A stretch of 45,259 nucleotides of DNA. Origin: Solobacterium sp. Its GTDB lineage: Bacteria > Bacillota_I > Bacilli_A > Erysipelotrichales > Erysipelotrichaceae. Of this stretch, positions 15,475 to 24,914 are shown piece after piece (position 1 is the first letter of the stretch; every line of letters starts with the position of its first letter). Location: contig JAFRMA010000101.1 in NCBI GenBank assembly GCA_017430925.1, positions 1 through 45,259 of the forward strand. The letters are read 5' to 3'. A program made the position numbers and the translations under genes. The notes beneath the pieces are model-generated. The model searched no databases, was not told the DNA's origin, and saw only the letters and a list, made by a program, of their open reading frames with translations.

Positions 15475-17208
15475 ATGAGCAAATCCCTCAAAAGACTGCT
15501 TGCCGGTGTAATGGCAGTTGGTCTTCTCGCAGGCTGCTCCGGAAACGGCGGCGCCTCCACACCTGCTCCTGCAGCAACTTCTGGTACAGAACAGACTGCA
15601 GAGGCAACGACTCCCGCAGCAGAAACAAAAGACGCAATCACGATCCTGAAGGAAATGGATGTTGTTAACAGCGTACCTGCACCTACAGGCTCCAAGAAGG
15701 GTAATGTCACCATGGGACCGGATTCTGACAAGAAGACAATGGTCGCTACAGGTGCTATGACCTTCGAAACTCTCGACCCGTTCTATACAAACGGTGTTGA
15801 AGCAAACCGTATTGGTAACGTATATGCTCAGCAGATGTTCTATACAGAACTTGGTCAGCCTGCAGAAGTATCTCCGATTCTGAAGAGCTGGACGATTTCT
15901 GAAGACGGTTATACCGTTGACTGGGAACTCTATGACAATATTTACGACCATGAAGGCAACCATCTGACAGCTTCTGACCTCGTATGGTTCTACAACCGTT
16001 TCACAACAGAAGCAAACAGAACTCTGCCTAACCTGACAAGCTTCGAGCAGACAGGCGAATACACAGGAAGATTCACAATGCTGTATGCATACTATCCTTC
16101 CTTCCTGACACGTGCCTGCCAGAGCATGTGGCTGATCAGCCAGGCTGAATACGAGAAGAATCCGGAAAGATTCAGAAACGATCCTGTAGGAACAGGCCCG
16201 TACCACTGCATCAAGTTCCAGTCCGGTGCTTCCGCAACATTCGAACAGACATATAACTACTGGGGCGATCTTGAAGCTCTGCCTGCACACCTCCAGGCAC
16301 ATGTAGACGTTATCCGTTATGACGTTATTCTTGAACAGCAGCAGATCCAGACAGCTTTGGAAACCAACACGATCCAGATCTATGATATCCAGGCTTCTAC
16401 AGCAGAAGACTTCATCAACAACGGTAAAGTCAACGTCTGGAAACTCCCGTCCTCTTGGCCGGTAGCTCTGATCCTGAATTCCACAGCAGGTGGTATGTTT
16501 GAAAACAACCAGGCATTCCGTAAGGCTATCGCTTATGCGATCGACTACGATGCAGTCTGCTTAACAGCTACAAAGGGAACAGGTCAGCCTATGCCTACAT
16601 TCGGTTTCGACGGTCTCGTTGGTTATAACACCGATTGGGAAAAGGATGGAAATCACCCTGTACATGATGTAGAAAAAGCGAAAGAATATCTGAAAGAAGC
16701 AGGTATCGAGCCGGGTACAGTTACACTGAGAACAATTACTAATGGCGGTACAGAAACACTCGTTGTTATCCAGGCTTGTTTAGCTGAGATCGGTCTTGGC
16801 ATGGATATCCAGTTACAGGACGAAGTCCAGTTCCTGAAGAACAGATTCAGCGCTAACCTGAATGAATGGGATATGTGCTTCTACGGAACAGTACCTGGCG
16901 GCTTCATGATGAACAGCTTCTACAACCTGCTGAACATCAACGCTTATGACTTCGGTGCTATCTATGGTGCGAAGGACCAGGAACTGCACGATCTGATGAT
17001 CGACGCTCTGTATGACCAGTCTCAGGAAAAGATCGACAAGGTCTACTATGCGATGCAGGATAAGCAGTACTACTGCGCACTGTATCAGACAAACAACTGG
17101 GTTGGTGCTTACAAGAAGATCGAATTCCCGATCGGCGACCTCTCCTGGAAAGTATATCCGCAGAGCTGCTACTTCGCAGACGACTACGACGTATACTACG
17201 AAGGTTAA
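15475..17208 (+). CDS. ABC transporter substrate-binding lipoprotein, family 5, paralog 3
   Basis: 577 residues. Lipobox LLAGC with Cys21, short ASTPAPAATSGTEQ spacer, then the same family 5 fold as paralogs 1 and 2 (FETLDPFYTNGVEANRIG, FRKAIAYAIDYDAVC, WKVYPQSCYFADDYDVYYEG at the end). A small insertion, FTTEANRTLPNL, and the changed stretch SMWLISQAEYEKN distinguish it. Its leader is an exact copy of that of paralog 1, while its N-terminal mature part is closer to paralog 2. It ends at a terminator shared with the convergent guaA gene. Outer-face lipoprotein, peptide-type ligand. Confidence 0.92.
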   Translation: MSKSLKRLLAGVMAVGLLAGCSGNGGASTPAPAATSGTEQTAEATTPAAETKDAITILKEMDVVNSVPAPTGSKKGNVTMGPDSDKKTMVATGAMTFETLDPFYTNGVEANRIGNVYAQQMFYTELGQPAEVSPILKSWTISEDGYTVDWELYDNIYDHEGNHLTASDLVWFYNRFTTEANRTLPNLTSFEQTGEYTGRFTMLYAYYPSFLTRACQSMWLISQAEYEKNPERFRNDPVGTGPYHCIKFQSGASATFEQTYNYWGDLEALPAHLQAHVDVIRYDVILEQQQIQTALETNTIQIYDIQASTAEDFINNGKVNVWKLPSSWPVALILNSTAGGMFENNQAFRKAIAYAIDYDAVCLTATKGTGQPMPTFGFDGLVGYNTDWEKDGNHPVHDVEKAKEYLKEAGIEPGTVTLRTITNGGTETLVVIQACLAEIGLGMDIQLQDEVQFLKNRFSANLNEWDMCFYGTVPGGFMMNSFYNLLNINAYDFGAIYGAKDQELHDLMIDALYDQSQEKIDKVYYAMQDKQYYCALYQTNNWVGAYKKIEFPIGDLSWKVYPQSCYFADDYDVYYEG

Positions 17209-17227
17209 TCGTTACACGAAAACCAAT

Positions 17228-17258
17228 AAAAACTGCACGTTATACACGTGCAGTTTTT
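17228..17258. terminator. Bidirectional terminator between SBP3 and guaA
   Basis: AAAAACTGCACGT (17228-17240) pairs perfectly with ACGTGCAGTTTTT (17246-17258) across a TATAC loop. The A-tract and T-tract let it serve both convergent genes. Confidence 0.92.
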
Positions 17259-17274
17259 CTGTTCCTCCAGGTAT

Positions 17275-18804
17275 CTACTCCCATTCGACCGTTCCGGGAG
17301 GCTTGGAAGTAATATCGTATACGACTCGTGATATTCCTTTCACTTCGTTAGTGATCCTGCTGCTGATTCTGGCTAAACATTCATAAGGAATTCTTGTCCA
17401 TTCCGCAGTCATGAAATCATCGGTTTCCACTGCTCTTAACGCAATGGTATATCCGTAGGTTCTGGCATCTCCCATGACTCCTACAGAGCGTGTATTTGTC
17501 AGTACCGCAAAGTATTGGTCCGGAGTTTTATCCATACAGTTCATGATTTCTTCCCGGAGGATCGCATCCGCTTCCTGCAGGATCATGAGCTTATCACTTG
17601 TGATCTCACCGATGATCCGTACAGCTAATCCCGGCCCGGGGAAGGGCTGCCTGTACACCAGATCTGCGGGCAGTCCCAGTTTGATGCCTACTTCTCTGAC
17701 TTCATCTTTGAAGAGATAACGTAAAGGCTCAACGATTTGTTCAAAGGCTATTACAGAGGGTAATCCTCCTACGTTGTGGTGTGATTTGATTACGGCAGAA
17801 TCTCCTTTACCGCTTTCGATGATATCCGGATAGATGGTTCCCTGTGCCAGTACATTCATCTTACCCAGGAAACGTGCTTCGGTTTCAAAGGTGCGGATAA
17901 ACTCTTCGCCGATGATCTTTCTCTTCATTTCGGGATCTGTAATACCGGCAAGCCTGGTCAGAAACCTGTCTCTTGCGTCAATCCGGACCAGATTCATACC
18001 GTAGGTGTTCCGGAAGGTATTCTCTACTTCTTCTGCTTCACCTTTGCGTAATAAACCATGGTCCACAAAAACACAGGTCAGGTGGTCACCAATTGCACGA
18101 TGTAGAAGTACTGCAGCCACGGCAGAATCTACACCGCCGGATAACGCCAGCAATACATTCTTGTCTTTTAATTCTTTCCGGTATTGTTCCGCGGATCGTT
18201 CAATGAAGTCATCCATGGTCCAGTCCGGTGTACATCCGCAGATGTCGAATACGAAATTATGAAAGATCTGTTTTCCGTACTCGGTATGGGTTACTTCCGG
18301 ATGGAACTGGATCGCGTAGACCTTCTTTTCTTTGTGACGGATTCCTGCATACGGACACTTACCGGTATAAGCGGTTCTTTCGTAATCTTCCGGCAGTACG
18401 CGGATATAGTCGGTGTGCGACATCCAGCAGATACTGGTTTCCGGTATATCTTTAAACAATTCATCTGTCTCAGTATACAGAGTGGTTTTTCCGTACTCAC
18501 TTGAATGCTCAGACTTCTGTACCTTGCCGCCGGACATATACGCAATTAACTGCGCACCGTAGCAAATCCCCAGCACAGGAATATCCAGATCCAGTACCGA
18601 AGGATCAAAACCAGGCGCACCATCTTCATACACACTGTTTGGTCCGCCGGTAAATACGATTCCCCGGTATCCGCGCTCCCGTATCTTATCTACAGTGATA
18701 TTCCTGTAGGATTCAATCTCCGCATAGACATGCATATCCCGGATCCTGCGGGCGATCAGCTGATTGTACTGACCGCCGAAATCCAGTACTAATATCTTGT
18801 TCAT
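17275..18804 (-). CDS. guaA: GMP synthase (glutamine-hydrolysing)
   Basis: 509 residues, full length. It converts XMP to GMP with ATP and glutamine-derived ammonia. The N-terminal class I amidotransferase has the triad Cys81 (LGICYGAQ), His168 and Glu170 (AIQFHPEVTHT). The ATP-pyrophosphatase P-loop SGGVDS is at 222-227. The C-terminal dimerisation domain ends VVYDITSKPPGTVEWE, as is typical. It starts 7 bases downstream of glnN, so it is probably the third gene of a pyrG-glnN-guaA operon. Confidence 0.97.
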   Translation of the reverse strand: MNKILVLDFGGQYNQLIARRIRDMHVYAEIESYRNITVDKIRERGYRGIVFTGGPNSVYEDGAPGFDPSVLDLDIPVLGICYGAQLIAYMSGGKVQKSEHSSEYGKTTLYTETDELFKDIPETSICWMSHTDYIRVLPEDYERTAYTGKCPYAGIRHKEKKVYAIQFHPEVTHTEYGKQIFHNFVFDICGCTPDWTMDDFIERSAEQYRKELKDKNVLLALSGGVDSAVAAVLLHRAIGDHLTCVFVDHGLLRKGEAEEVENTFRNTYGMNLVRIDARDRFLTRLAGITDPEMKRKIIGEEFIRTFETEARFLGKMNVLAQGTIYPDIIESGKGDSAVIKSHHNVGGLPSVIAFEQIVEPLRYLFKDEVREVGIKLGLPADLVYRQPFPGPGLAVRIIGEITSDKLMILQEADAILREEIMNCMDKTPDQYFAVLTNTRSVGVMGDARTYGYTIALRAVETDDFMTAEWTRIPYECLARISSRITNEVKGISRVVYDITSKPPGTVEWE

Positions 18805-18811
18805 ACAACGT

Positions 18812-20902
18812 TTAATCCAAGCCGAATAACAGTTCTCTGTAGGAAGGCATAGGCCAGCAGGAGCGGTCGGTATGAACTTCTGCCTGATCGATAGATGTAC
18901 GGATGGATGCCATCAAGGGAATGATCTCATCGTGATAGTAGAACGCGGCTTCCTGGTTATCCGTAATAGAATACTGATCCAGTTTTTTCTGCAGTTCTAT
19001 ACAGTCTGTATACACTTTCTTACTCAATCCGGTTAACTCCATACAGTTCTTGTATGTGTAAGATTCCTTGTCCAGTATTCCAAGAGAGTCATCGACAGTC
19101 AGAGATTTCTTCAGTTCTGCCGTATAGCGGTCAACTGCCGGAAGGATATCCTTTCTAGCCATATCCAGCAGGGTTAGAGCCTCAATACGTACGGTCTTAT
19201 AATACTTCTCCAGGTAGATCTCATATCTTGAACGACACTCTGTTTCCGTAAGAATACCGTTGTTTACCATCACATCCACATTCTTCGGATCCAGATAATG
19301 TGACAGAGCTTCCGGAGTAGATTTCAGATTACTAAGACCACGTCTTTCCGCTTCTTCCAGCCAACTCTCATCATAACCGTTACCGTTAAAGATGATCCTC
19401 TTGTGTTCCCTGATCGTCTTCTTGATCAGTGCGTGTACTTCTTCATCCAGGTTATCGGTATGCTCCAGGGTATCCGCAAATTCCTTCAATACCTCGGCGA
19501 CCACAGTATTCAGTATTGTGTTTGGTGTAGCGATCGACGCGCTGGAACCAGGCATACGGAACTCAAACTTATTTCCGGTAAACGCAAACGGAGATGTACG
19601 GTTACGGTCCGTATTATCCTTGGGGAAGGAAGGTATGGTATGAATATTCACCTTGAATGGTGCTCTTCCTTTATCCTTGTGTTCAGTATCACTTTCAATA
19701 CTATCGAGAATCTCTTCCAGTTCGTCGCCCACAAAGATAGAGACAATGGCAGGCGGAGCTTCGGAAGCGCCTAAACGGTGATCGTTACCTGCCGAGGCAA
19801 TCGAGATACGGATCAGGTCCTGATACTCATCAACTGCCTTGATCACTGCACACAGAAAGACCAGGAACTGCGCATTTTCTGAGGGCGTCTCTCCCGGGTC
19901 AAGCAGGTTTACGCCATCATCAGTCTTCAGAGACCAGTTGTTGTGTTTACCGCTGCCGTTGATTCCCGCAAACGGTTTTTCGTGCAGGAGACATTCCAGA
20001 CCATGCTGACGCGCAATCTTCTTCATCACATCCATGGTCAGATTATTCTGGTCCGCAGACACATTGACCGTCAGATAATTATTTGCCAGTTCGTGCTGGG
20101 AAGGTGCGACTTCATTGTGTTCTGTCTTTGCCTGTATACCTAATTCCCACAGAGCCTCATTCAGATCACTCATGAATTCATAGACTCTGGTTTTGATTGT
20201 ACCGTAGTAATGATCATCCATCTCCTGTCCTTTGGGAGTCATGGCGCCGACCAGTGTTCTTCCGGTAAACAGAAGATCTTCCCGCTGATCAAAGTACTTC
20301 TTATCTACCAGGAAGTATTCCTGTTCAGCACCGGCTGTTGCCTTGACATGATCGATCTTGGGGTTACCCAGTGCTTTCAGTACACGTACAGCCTGTGTAC
20401 TTAACGCTTCCATGGACCGCAGAAGAGGTGTCTTATGGTCCAGTGCTTCACCGCTGTAGGAAAAGAAGATCGTCGGTATATACAGCACATGGTCACGGAT
20501 AAACGCATAGGAGGTAGGATCCCATGCGGTATAGCCTCTGGCCTCAAAGGTATCTCTCAATCCTCCGGAAGGGAAGGAAGACGCATCGGTTTCTCCCTTG
20601 ACCAGATTCCCCGGGGAAAACTCCAGCCGGATCTTGCCGCCGCCGGCACCGGACACAAAGCTTTCATGTTTCTCGGCAGTGGCGCCGCTCAGAGGATGGA
20701 ACCAGTGCGTAAAGTGTGTAGCACCGTTTTCAATCGCCCAGTTCTTCATTGCTTCCGCTATTTCTCCGGCAATATCACTGTTGATCGTTGTGCCTCGCTT
20801 GATCGTATTCTGTAGTTTTTCGTAGGTCTTTTCACTGAGTTTTTCTTTCATTACTCTGTCGTTGAATACCTTACTGCCAAATGACTTCATCATATCTGCC
20901 AT
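18812..20902 (-). CDS. glnN: Glutamine synthetase type III
   Basis: 696 residues, the size of GSIII (about 700) and much longer than GlnA types I and II. It makes glutamine from glutamate, ammonia and ATP. Active-site blocks include [40 protein letters not shown], and the Arg-containing [27 protein letters not shown] precedes ATG 20902, which overlaps the end of pyrG by 13 bases, so translation is likely coupled. Its product is a substrate of both neighbours, PyrG and GuaA. Confidence 0.96.
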   Translation of the reverse strand: MADMMKSFGSKVFNDRVMKEKLSEKTYEKLQNTIKRGTTINSDIAGEIAEAMKNWAIENGATHFTHWFHPLSGATAEKHESFVSGAGGGKIRLEFSPGNLVKGETDASSFPSGGLRDTFEARGYTAWDPTSYAFIRDHVLYIPTIFFSYSGEALDHKTPLLRSMEALSTQAVRVLKALGNPKIDHVKATAGAEQEYFLVDKKYFDQREDLLFTGRTLVGAMTPKGQEMDDHYYGTIKTRVYEFMSDLNEALWELGIQAKTEHNEVAPSQHELANNYLTVNVSADQNNLTMDVMKKIARQHGLECLLHEKPFAGINGSGKHNNWSLKTDDGVNLLDPGETPSENAQFLVFLCAVIKAVDEYQDLIRISIASAGNDHRLGASEAPPAIVSIFVGDELEEILDSIESDTEHKDKGRAPFKVNIHTIPSFPKDNTDRNRTSPFAFTGNKFEFRMPGSSASIATPNTILNTVVAEVLKEFADTLEHTDNLDEEVHALIKKTIREHKRIIFNGNGYDESWLEEAERRGLSNLKSTPEALSHYLDPKNVDVMVNNGILTETECRSRYEIYLEKYYKTVRIEALTLLDMARKDILPAVDRYTAELKKSLTVDDSLGILDKESYTYKNCMELTGLSKKVYTDCIELQKKLDQYSITDNQEAAFYYHDEIIPLMASIRTSIDQAEVHTDRSCWPMPSYRELLFGLD

Positions 20903-22506
20903 GATCGTTTCTCCTTTACCTTTAACGCATTCTCTATTAATCCCGTAAACAATGGATGTGGTTTATTCGGTCTTGATTTGAATTCCGGATGGAACTGTAC
21001 ACCGATAAAGTAGTTATTCTCTGTTTCAATTGTCTCTACGATGTATTGATCCGGAGATGTACCGCTGATGATCAGACCGTTATCCTGGAGTCGCTGTCGG
21101 AATTCGTTGTTGAACTCATAACGGTGCCGGTGTCTCTCACTGATCTCTGTACGCTTGTATTGGGCCAGGATCTGTGTTCCTTCTTTCAGTACACAGTCAT
21201 AATGCCCCAGCCGTAATGTACCGCCTTTATCCGTACGGTCATTCTGGTCCGGAAGGAAATCGATGACCTTGTACGGAGATTCCGGGTCAAACTCCCGGGA
21301 ATTTGCGCCGGTCATACCACAGACATCTCTTGCGTATTCGATGACCGCCACCTGCATACCCAGACATATGCCCAGATAGGGGATATTCTTTTCCCGGCAG
21401 TACTTCGCCGTGGTGATCATTCCCTCAATACCGCGGCTGCCGAAGCCTCCGGGTACGATAATTCCATCGCAATCTTTCAGTTTCTTCTCCACGGTACTGT
21501 CCGTGATCGTCTCACTGTCGATCCACTTGATCCTGACTTTGGCATCATTGTGATATCCGGCGTGTGCCAGGGCTTCTGCCACAGACAGGTAAGCGTCGTG
21601 CAGCTTGACGTATTTGCCCACCAGCCCAATCGTTACGGTCTGGTGAAGATGCTTGATCTTATGGACCATATCCTTCCATTCCTGCAGATCAGGGGGTGTA
21701 CCGGAAAGCCCGAGTTCTCTGCACACAACATCTCCGAAGTGAGATTTTTCCAGCATTAAAGGAGCCTCGTACAGTACCGGGATGGTGCGGTTTTCAATGA
21801 TGCAGTCTTTCTTGATATTACAGAAGAGAGATAACTTCTCAAAGATATCTTCTTCCAATGGCTTATTACAACGTAAGACAAGAATATCCGGATTAATCCC
21901 AAGACCCTGCAGAGTCTTGACGGAATGCTGGGTAGGTTTACTCTTGTGTTCCTTACTGCATTCCAGATACGGGATCAGTGTCACGTGAATGTACAGGGTA
22001 TTCTCTTTTCCGGCTTCCAGACCAATCTGGCGGATCGCTTCCAGGAAGGGCTGACTCTCGATATCGCCGACCGTACCGCCGACTTCGCAGATCAATACGT
22101 CCGGATCGTTATGCTTCACTGCCGCGTAGATAAACTCTTTGATTTCATTGGTGATATGAGGAATAACCTGTACGGTCTTCCCGAGGTATTCCCCGTGACG
22201 TTCCTTGTTTAAGACATTCCAGTAGACTCTTCCTGTCGTCAGATTGGAATACTTATTCAGGTCTTCATCGATAAATCTCTCATAATGTCCCAGATCCAGG
22301 TCTGTTTCCGCACCATCTTCGGTGACATAGACCTCTCCATGCTGGTAGGGAGACATTGTGCCCGGATCAATATTGATGTATGGATCCAATTTCTGGGAAG
22401 CGACTTTGAGTCCTCTGGCTTTCAATAATCTGCCGAGGGAAGCTGCGGTGATGCCTTTACCTAATCCTGATACAACACCGCCTGTCACAAAGATGTACTT
22501 GCACAT
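20890..22506 (-). CDS. pyrG: CTP synthase
   Basis: 538 residues from ATG 22506, chosen because CCGGAGG lies ahead of it and [18 protein letters not shown] is the family N-terminus. It aminates UTP to CTP with ATP and glutamine. The synthase domain (about 1-265) has the P-loop [10 protein letters not shown] and the [12 protein letters not shown] block. The amidotransferase domain (about 280-538) has Cys381 in LGICLGMQ and [12 protein letters not shown]. Its leader contains a terminator (22524-22548), which suggests attenuation as for pyrG in other Bacillota. Confidence 0.97.
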   Translation of the reverse strand: MCKYIFVTGGVVSGLGKGITAASLGRLLKARGLKVASQKLDPYINIDPGTMSPYQHGEVYVTEDGAETDLDLGHYERFIDEDLNKYSNLTTGRVYWNVLNKERHGEYLGKTVQVIPHITNEIKEFIYAAVKHNDPDVLICEVGGTVGDIESQPFLEAIRQIGLEAGKENTLYIHVTLIPYLECSKEHKSKPTQHSVKTLQGLGINPDILVLRCNKPLEEDIFEKLSLFCNIKKDCIIENRTIPVLYEAPLMLEKSHFGDVVCRELGLSGTPPDLQEWKDMVHKIKHLHQTVTIGLVGKYVKLHDAYLSVAEALAHAGYHNDAKVRIKWIDSETITDSTVEKKLKDCDGIIVPGGFGSRGIEGMITTAKYCREKNIPYLGICLGMQVAVIEYARDVCGMTGANSREFDPESPYKVIDFLPDQNDRTDKGGTLRLGHYDCVLKEGTQILAQYKRTEISERHRHRYEFNNEFRQRLQDNGLIISGTSPDQYIVETIETENNYFIGVQFHPEFKSRPNKPHPLFTGLIENALKVKEKRSWQI

Positions 22507-22523
22507 ACAAACCTCCGGTAAAA

Positions 22524-22548
22524 CAAAAAAACAACATCCGCAGATGTT
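22524..22548 (-). terminator. Leader terminator (attenuator) upstream of pyrG
   Basis: Minus-strand AACATC TGCG GATGTT (22533-22548) is followed by a U-run (22524-22531), about 20 bases before the pyrG start. Its position between promoter and gene marks it as an attenuator rather than an end-of-gene terminator. Confidence 0.75.
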
Positions 22549-22637
22549 ATCGTTACGAAGGGCTTTCAAAGCACCTTCACGTTCTATACCAATACGTGAA
22601 TGATTAATGTACGGCCGTACACATAAAATACTTTTTT

Positions 22638-22667
22638 AGTATATATCCGGAATTTTCTTCTTGTCAA
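22638..22667 (-). promoter_or_regulatory. Promoter of pyrG-glnN-guaA
   Basis: Minus-strand -35 TTGACA (22662-22667), 18-base spacer, -10 TATACT (22638-22643). Transcription would start in an A-rich stretch near 22631. The remaining leader of about 125 bases holds the attenuator. Confidence 0.65.
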
Positions 22668-22695
22668 TTACCTTGCGAAAAATATTTTTCAAGAG

Positions 22696-22723
22696 TAAAA
22701 AACAGGATCGATCTTGACCCTGT
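22696..22723 (-). terminator. Terminator after the kinase-MobA fusion gene
   Basis: On the minus strand ACAGG (22719-22723) pairs with CCTGT (22702-22706), with two further pairs inside, followed by a U-run (22696-22702). It begins right after the stop codon. Confidence 0.65.
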
Positions 22724-22724
22724 C

Positions 22725-23843
22725 TTACTGTTTCTGTATCTCCAGATAATCCTCCGGAGTATTCACATTCTGCAGTTCCTGCGCGTTCTGAACAAGGAGG
22801 TACTTTGTACGCAGTGTATTCAATATGTTCATCATCCGGTAGTTACCGGTCTGAATCTGCGCATCGATCACCGGCAGGGCAGATGTACGGTAGATTCCGA
22901 TCGTGGGATATGTTTTGTCTGCTGTCTGCAGAATTACAGCATCGGTGTGTTCATCCATCATCCGGAAACACCGGTATATCGTATCCCTTTGAAGTAACGG
23001 TGTATCGCAGGGAACCACGAATACATAATCCTTGTCTGTTCCTGCCAGGATGGAAGACAGTGCCCCTACAGGCCCGAGACCCGGGATACGGTCATGGATG
23101 ACGGGATATTCGTATTCCGCATACGTATCATCATTGGCGCTGATCCGCAGATCATCAAAGATCTGCAAAGTATGAAGAATATGACCCATGAAGGTATACT
23201 CTCCCAGTTTCAGAAGACCTTTGGGTATGGAGTTCATCCTGCGTGACTGTCCGCCCGCAAGGACTACTGCTGTGCTGTTCCGGATAAGTTTCATAGCGCT
23301 GCGCCGTTCCAGGATCTTCTGTATCTGTATACTGAGTTCCTCCGTGAGATCCTCTATGGATAAAGAATACTGTTTCACAAAGAAGGTGACAGCCTGTTGT
23401 ACGTACATCTCCTTTTCAGGAATACGCATACACGCCAGCATCGCACATAACACAGCACAGGCCTCCGTACAATTCCCGGTATGATATTCCTCAAAATCAA
23501 TCCCATAGACACGCTCAGGAGTCATCAGGATATTCCCGGGATTCAGATCATCGAATATGATCCACTCCCCGGACAATTCGTTTACGGTGTCAAGCAGGGC
23601 AGAATACCACCGGCAGACCCGGTATACTTCACGAGAGAGATCTGTACAACGATCTGTAGTTTCTCTGAAGGTCATCCCCTGAATTCTCTCCAAGACAAGC
23701 GTCTGCTTTTCTTCACGCAAAAGATCCGGGGTCAGTCCGGAATGATTCAGGAGATCATAGATCTTTTCCTCTTGTTCAAAACAGATCCGGTCCCGGTATA
23801 CCTTTGTGACAGTATTTTCTGTGTAATATAGTTTATTATTCAC
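22725..23843 (-). CDS. Fusion: APH/choline-kinase-like domain + MobA-like nucleotidyltransferase
   Basis: 372 residues, GTG start at 23843 with AAAGGT upstream; the start overlaps the previous stop by 8 bases. Residues 1-180 resemble an aminoglycoside/choline-kinase-type fold. FDDLNPGNIL (97-106) corresponds to the HGDLHPGN catalytic loop (Asp99, Asn104; the usual His is Phe97), and GIDFEE (115-120) to the metal-binding DF motif. Residues about 190-372 are a MobA/MocA-type NTP transferase: VVLAGGQSRRMNSIPKG (193-209), ISAND and PCDTPLL (Asp280). MobA attaches GMP to molybdopterin; the nearby molybdoenzyme supports that substrate. The kinase substrate is unknown. A small-molecule salvage enzyme (phosphorylate, then nucleotidylate) is an inference; LicC-like cytidylyltransfer is an alternative. 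Confidence 0.8.
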   Translation of the reverse strand: MNNKLYYTENTVTKVYRDRICFEQEEKIYDLLNHSGLTPDLLREEKQTLVLERIQGMTFRETTDRCTDLSREVYRVCRWYSALLDTVNELSGEWIIFDDLNPGNILMTPERVYGIDFEEYHTGNCTEACAVLCAMLACMRIPEKEMYVQQAVTFFVKQYSLSIEDLTEELSIQIQKILERRSAMKLIRNSTAVVLAGGQSRRMNSIPKGLLKLGEYTFMGHILHTLQIFDDLRISANDDTYAEYEYPVIHDRIPGLGPVGALSSILAGTDKDYVFVVPCDTPLLQRDTIYRCFRMMDEHTDAVILQTADKTYPTIGIYRTSALPVIDAQIQTGNYRMMNILNTLRTKYLLVQNAQELQNVNTPEDYLEIQKQ

Positions 23844-24336
23844 TGATCTTGACCTTTACCACATTCTTTGCCCAACGTGTAGAGAACTCATCGTTGTTTA
23901 CCACCAGCATGAACGGACCACTCTCTTCATCCAGAGGTTCACCGCTCTCTCTTGTGACAAGATAGATATTCCCCACAGTCAGTATTTCTTCTCCAGTCAG
24001 TGTGATCTCATACTGGTCGGAACAGACCGCAGTTACTTCCGTATCGTTGTTCACGGGGATATCCATATCCGCAAGCAGTAAACGCAGTTCAATACCGGAA
24101 TACTCTTTGTCGAACTTATCACCGTTTTTACGCTTCATTTGCGTCTGAAAGGTTTGATATTCCGGTACGGATTCATCATAATCATAGACTTTTTCTTCCG
24201 TTCCCAGGAGTATGGTAAGCTGTTGTTTCTGCGCGCGTTCATCTTCTTTTTTTACCAGAGAGCGGTTGATGATGATCAGTCCGATCACGAGAAGGGCTGC
24301 CATTGCGGCAAGCATGAGTTTAGTTTTCTTTTTCAT
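23836..24336 (-). CDS. Membrane-anchored protein resembling the sulfite-oxidase-type molybdopterin domain
   Basis: 166 residues. The N-terminal helix LMLAAMAALLVIGLIIINRSL acts as an anchor or signal, so the rest lies outside the cell. The outer part (EYSGIELRLLLADMDIPVN...VTAVCSDQYEITLTGEEIL...GPFMLVVNN..STRWAKNVVKVKI) follows the pattern of the oxidoreductase molybdopterin-binding fold (PF00174-like). It is much shorter than an enzyme, and its one Cys in the outer part sits in AVCSDQY. It overlaps both neighbours (17 bases with the upstream gene, 8 with the next), so the three are co-translated. A cofactor-capture or sensing role is speculative. Confidence 0.6.
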   Translation of the reverse strand: MKKKTKLMLAAMAALLVIGLIIINRSLVKKEDERAQKQQLTILLGTEEKVYDYDESVPEYQTFQTQMKRKNGDKFDKEYSGIELRLLLADMDIPVNNDTEVTAVCSDQYEITLTGEEILTVGNIYLVTRESGEPLDEESGPFMLVVNNDEFSTRWAKNVVKVKISE

Positions 24337-24874
24337 AGGTTGAAAATCCTTTCTTATATTGTTCCGGAAGCCTGCAGTAGATCACCCATGCCAGATAACC
24401 TCCCAAAGCTCCGGAAAGAATCCCGAAGATATAGAAAAGCAGAAAAGGAATCAGGGATAAGTGGAAATACAGAAGATTTGTGGATGAGGCACCAGCGAGA
24501 ACGCCCAAAGCACCCGCCAGTTCTGCCTTTGTCTTCATTGAAACAGGAAGAGGAGAACAGATCACCAGATCGGTCATCACTCCCGGCAGGGTATAGGTGA
24601 TCAGTACCAGCGCCCCGGCTGCCGCAGAGATCCCCGAAGAAAGCGAGATCACAGCCTGAAGAAATCCCATCAGGGCTGCTGTTCCGGGTCTGCGGATCAA
24701 TATGGACCCGAATACCAGGAACAGGATACTGATCCCTGCCGTAACACTGCCTCCGGGAATATGAATGAAATCCGTAAGCAGATTAAACATCGGTGAAAAG
24801 AGAGGCTTTGCCAACATTCCCAGCACCGCCAGATTACCGCATAGAATCAGATGTTTTAACGTGATATGTTTCAT
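24320..24874 (-). CDS. Integral membrane protein, ECF-transporter S-component-like
   Basis: 184 residues with about five or six hydrophobic segments. The pattern GGSVTAGISILFLVFGSILIRRPGTAALMGFLQAVISL resembles S-components of energy-coupling-factor transporters, especially the YkoE/ThiW-like group. S-components bind a vitamin or cofactor and work with shared EcfA/EcfA'/EcfT, which are not in the window. The start codon abuts the U-run of a leader terminator and shows no Shine-Dalgarno site. The substrate is not readable; the genes on either side point to a molybdopterin-type compound, as inference. Another small-molecule membrane protein is the alternative. Confidence 0.6.
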   Translation of the reverse strand: MKHITLKHLILCGNLAVLGMLAKPLFSPMFNLLTDFIHIPGGSVTAGISILFLVFGSILIRRPGTAALMGFLQAVISLSSGISAAAGALVLITYTLPGVMTDLVICSPLPVSMKTKAELAGALGVLAGASSTNLLYFHLSLIPFLLFYIFGILSGALGGYLAWVIYCRLPEQYKKGFSTYEKEN

Positions 24875-24914
24875 AAAAAATAGTCAGAGTATACAGAAAA
24901 GAATACCCTGACTA
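24875..24914 (-). terminator. Expression-platform terminator of the structured leader
   Basis: Minus-strand TAGTCAGGGTATTC (24901-24914) pairs with GTATACTCTGACTA (24881-24894) over a short loop, followed by UUUUUU (24875-24880). The next base begins the ATG of 24320-24874. A long stem directly before the coding region indicates premature-termination control. Confidence 0.85.

Noticed and set aside
15418..16302. Long minus-strand frame inside SBP3 and its leader
   Set aside because: Similar antisense frames occur in the paralogs at the same places, and the plus-strand lipoprotein is unambiguous.
22507..22569. N-terminal extension of pyrG by 21 codons
   Set aside because: The extension is encoded by the attenuator stem and U-run. 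The Shine-Dalgarno site and family N-terminus place the start at 22506.
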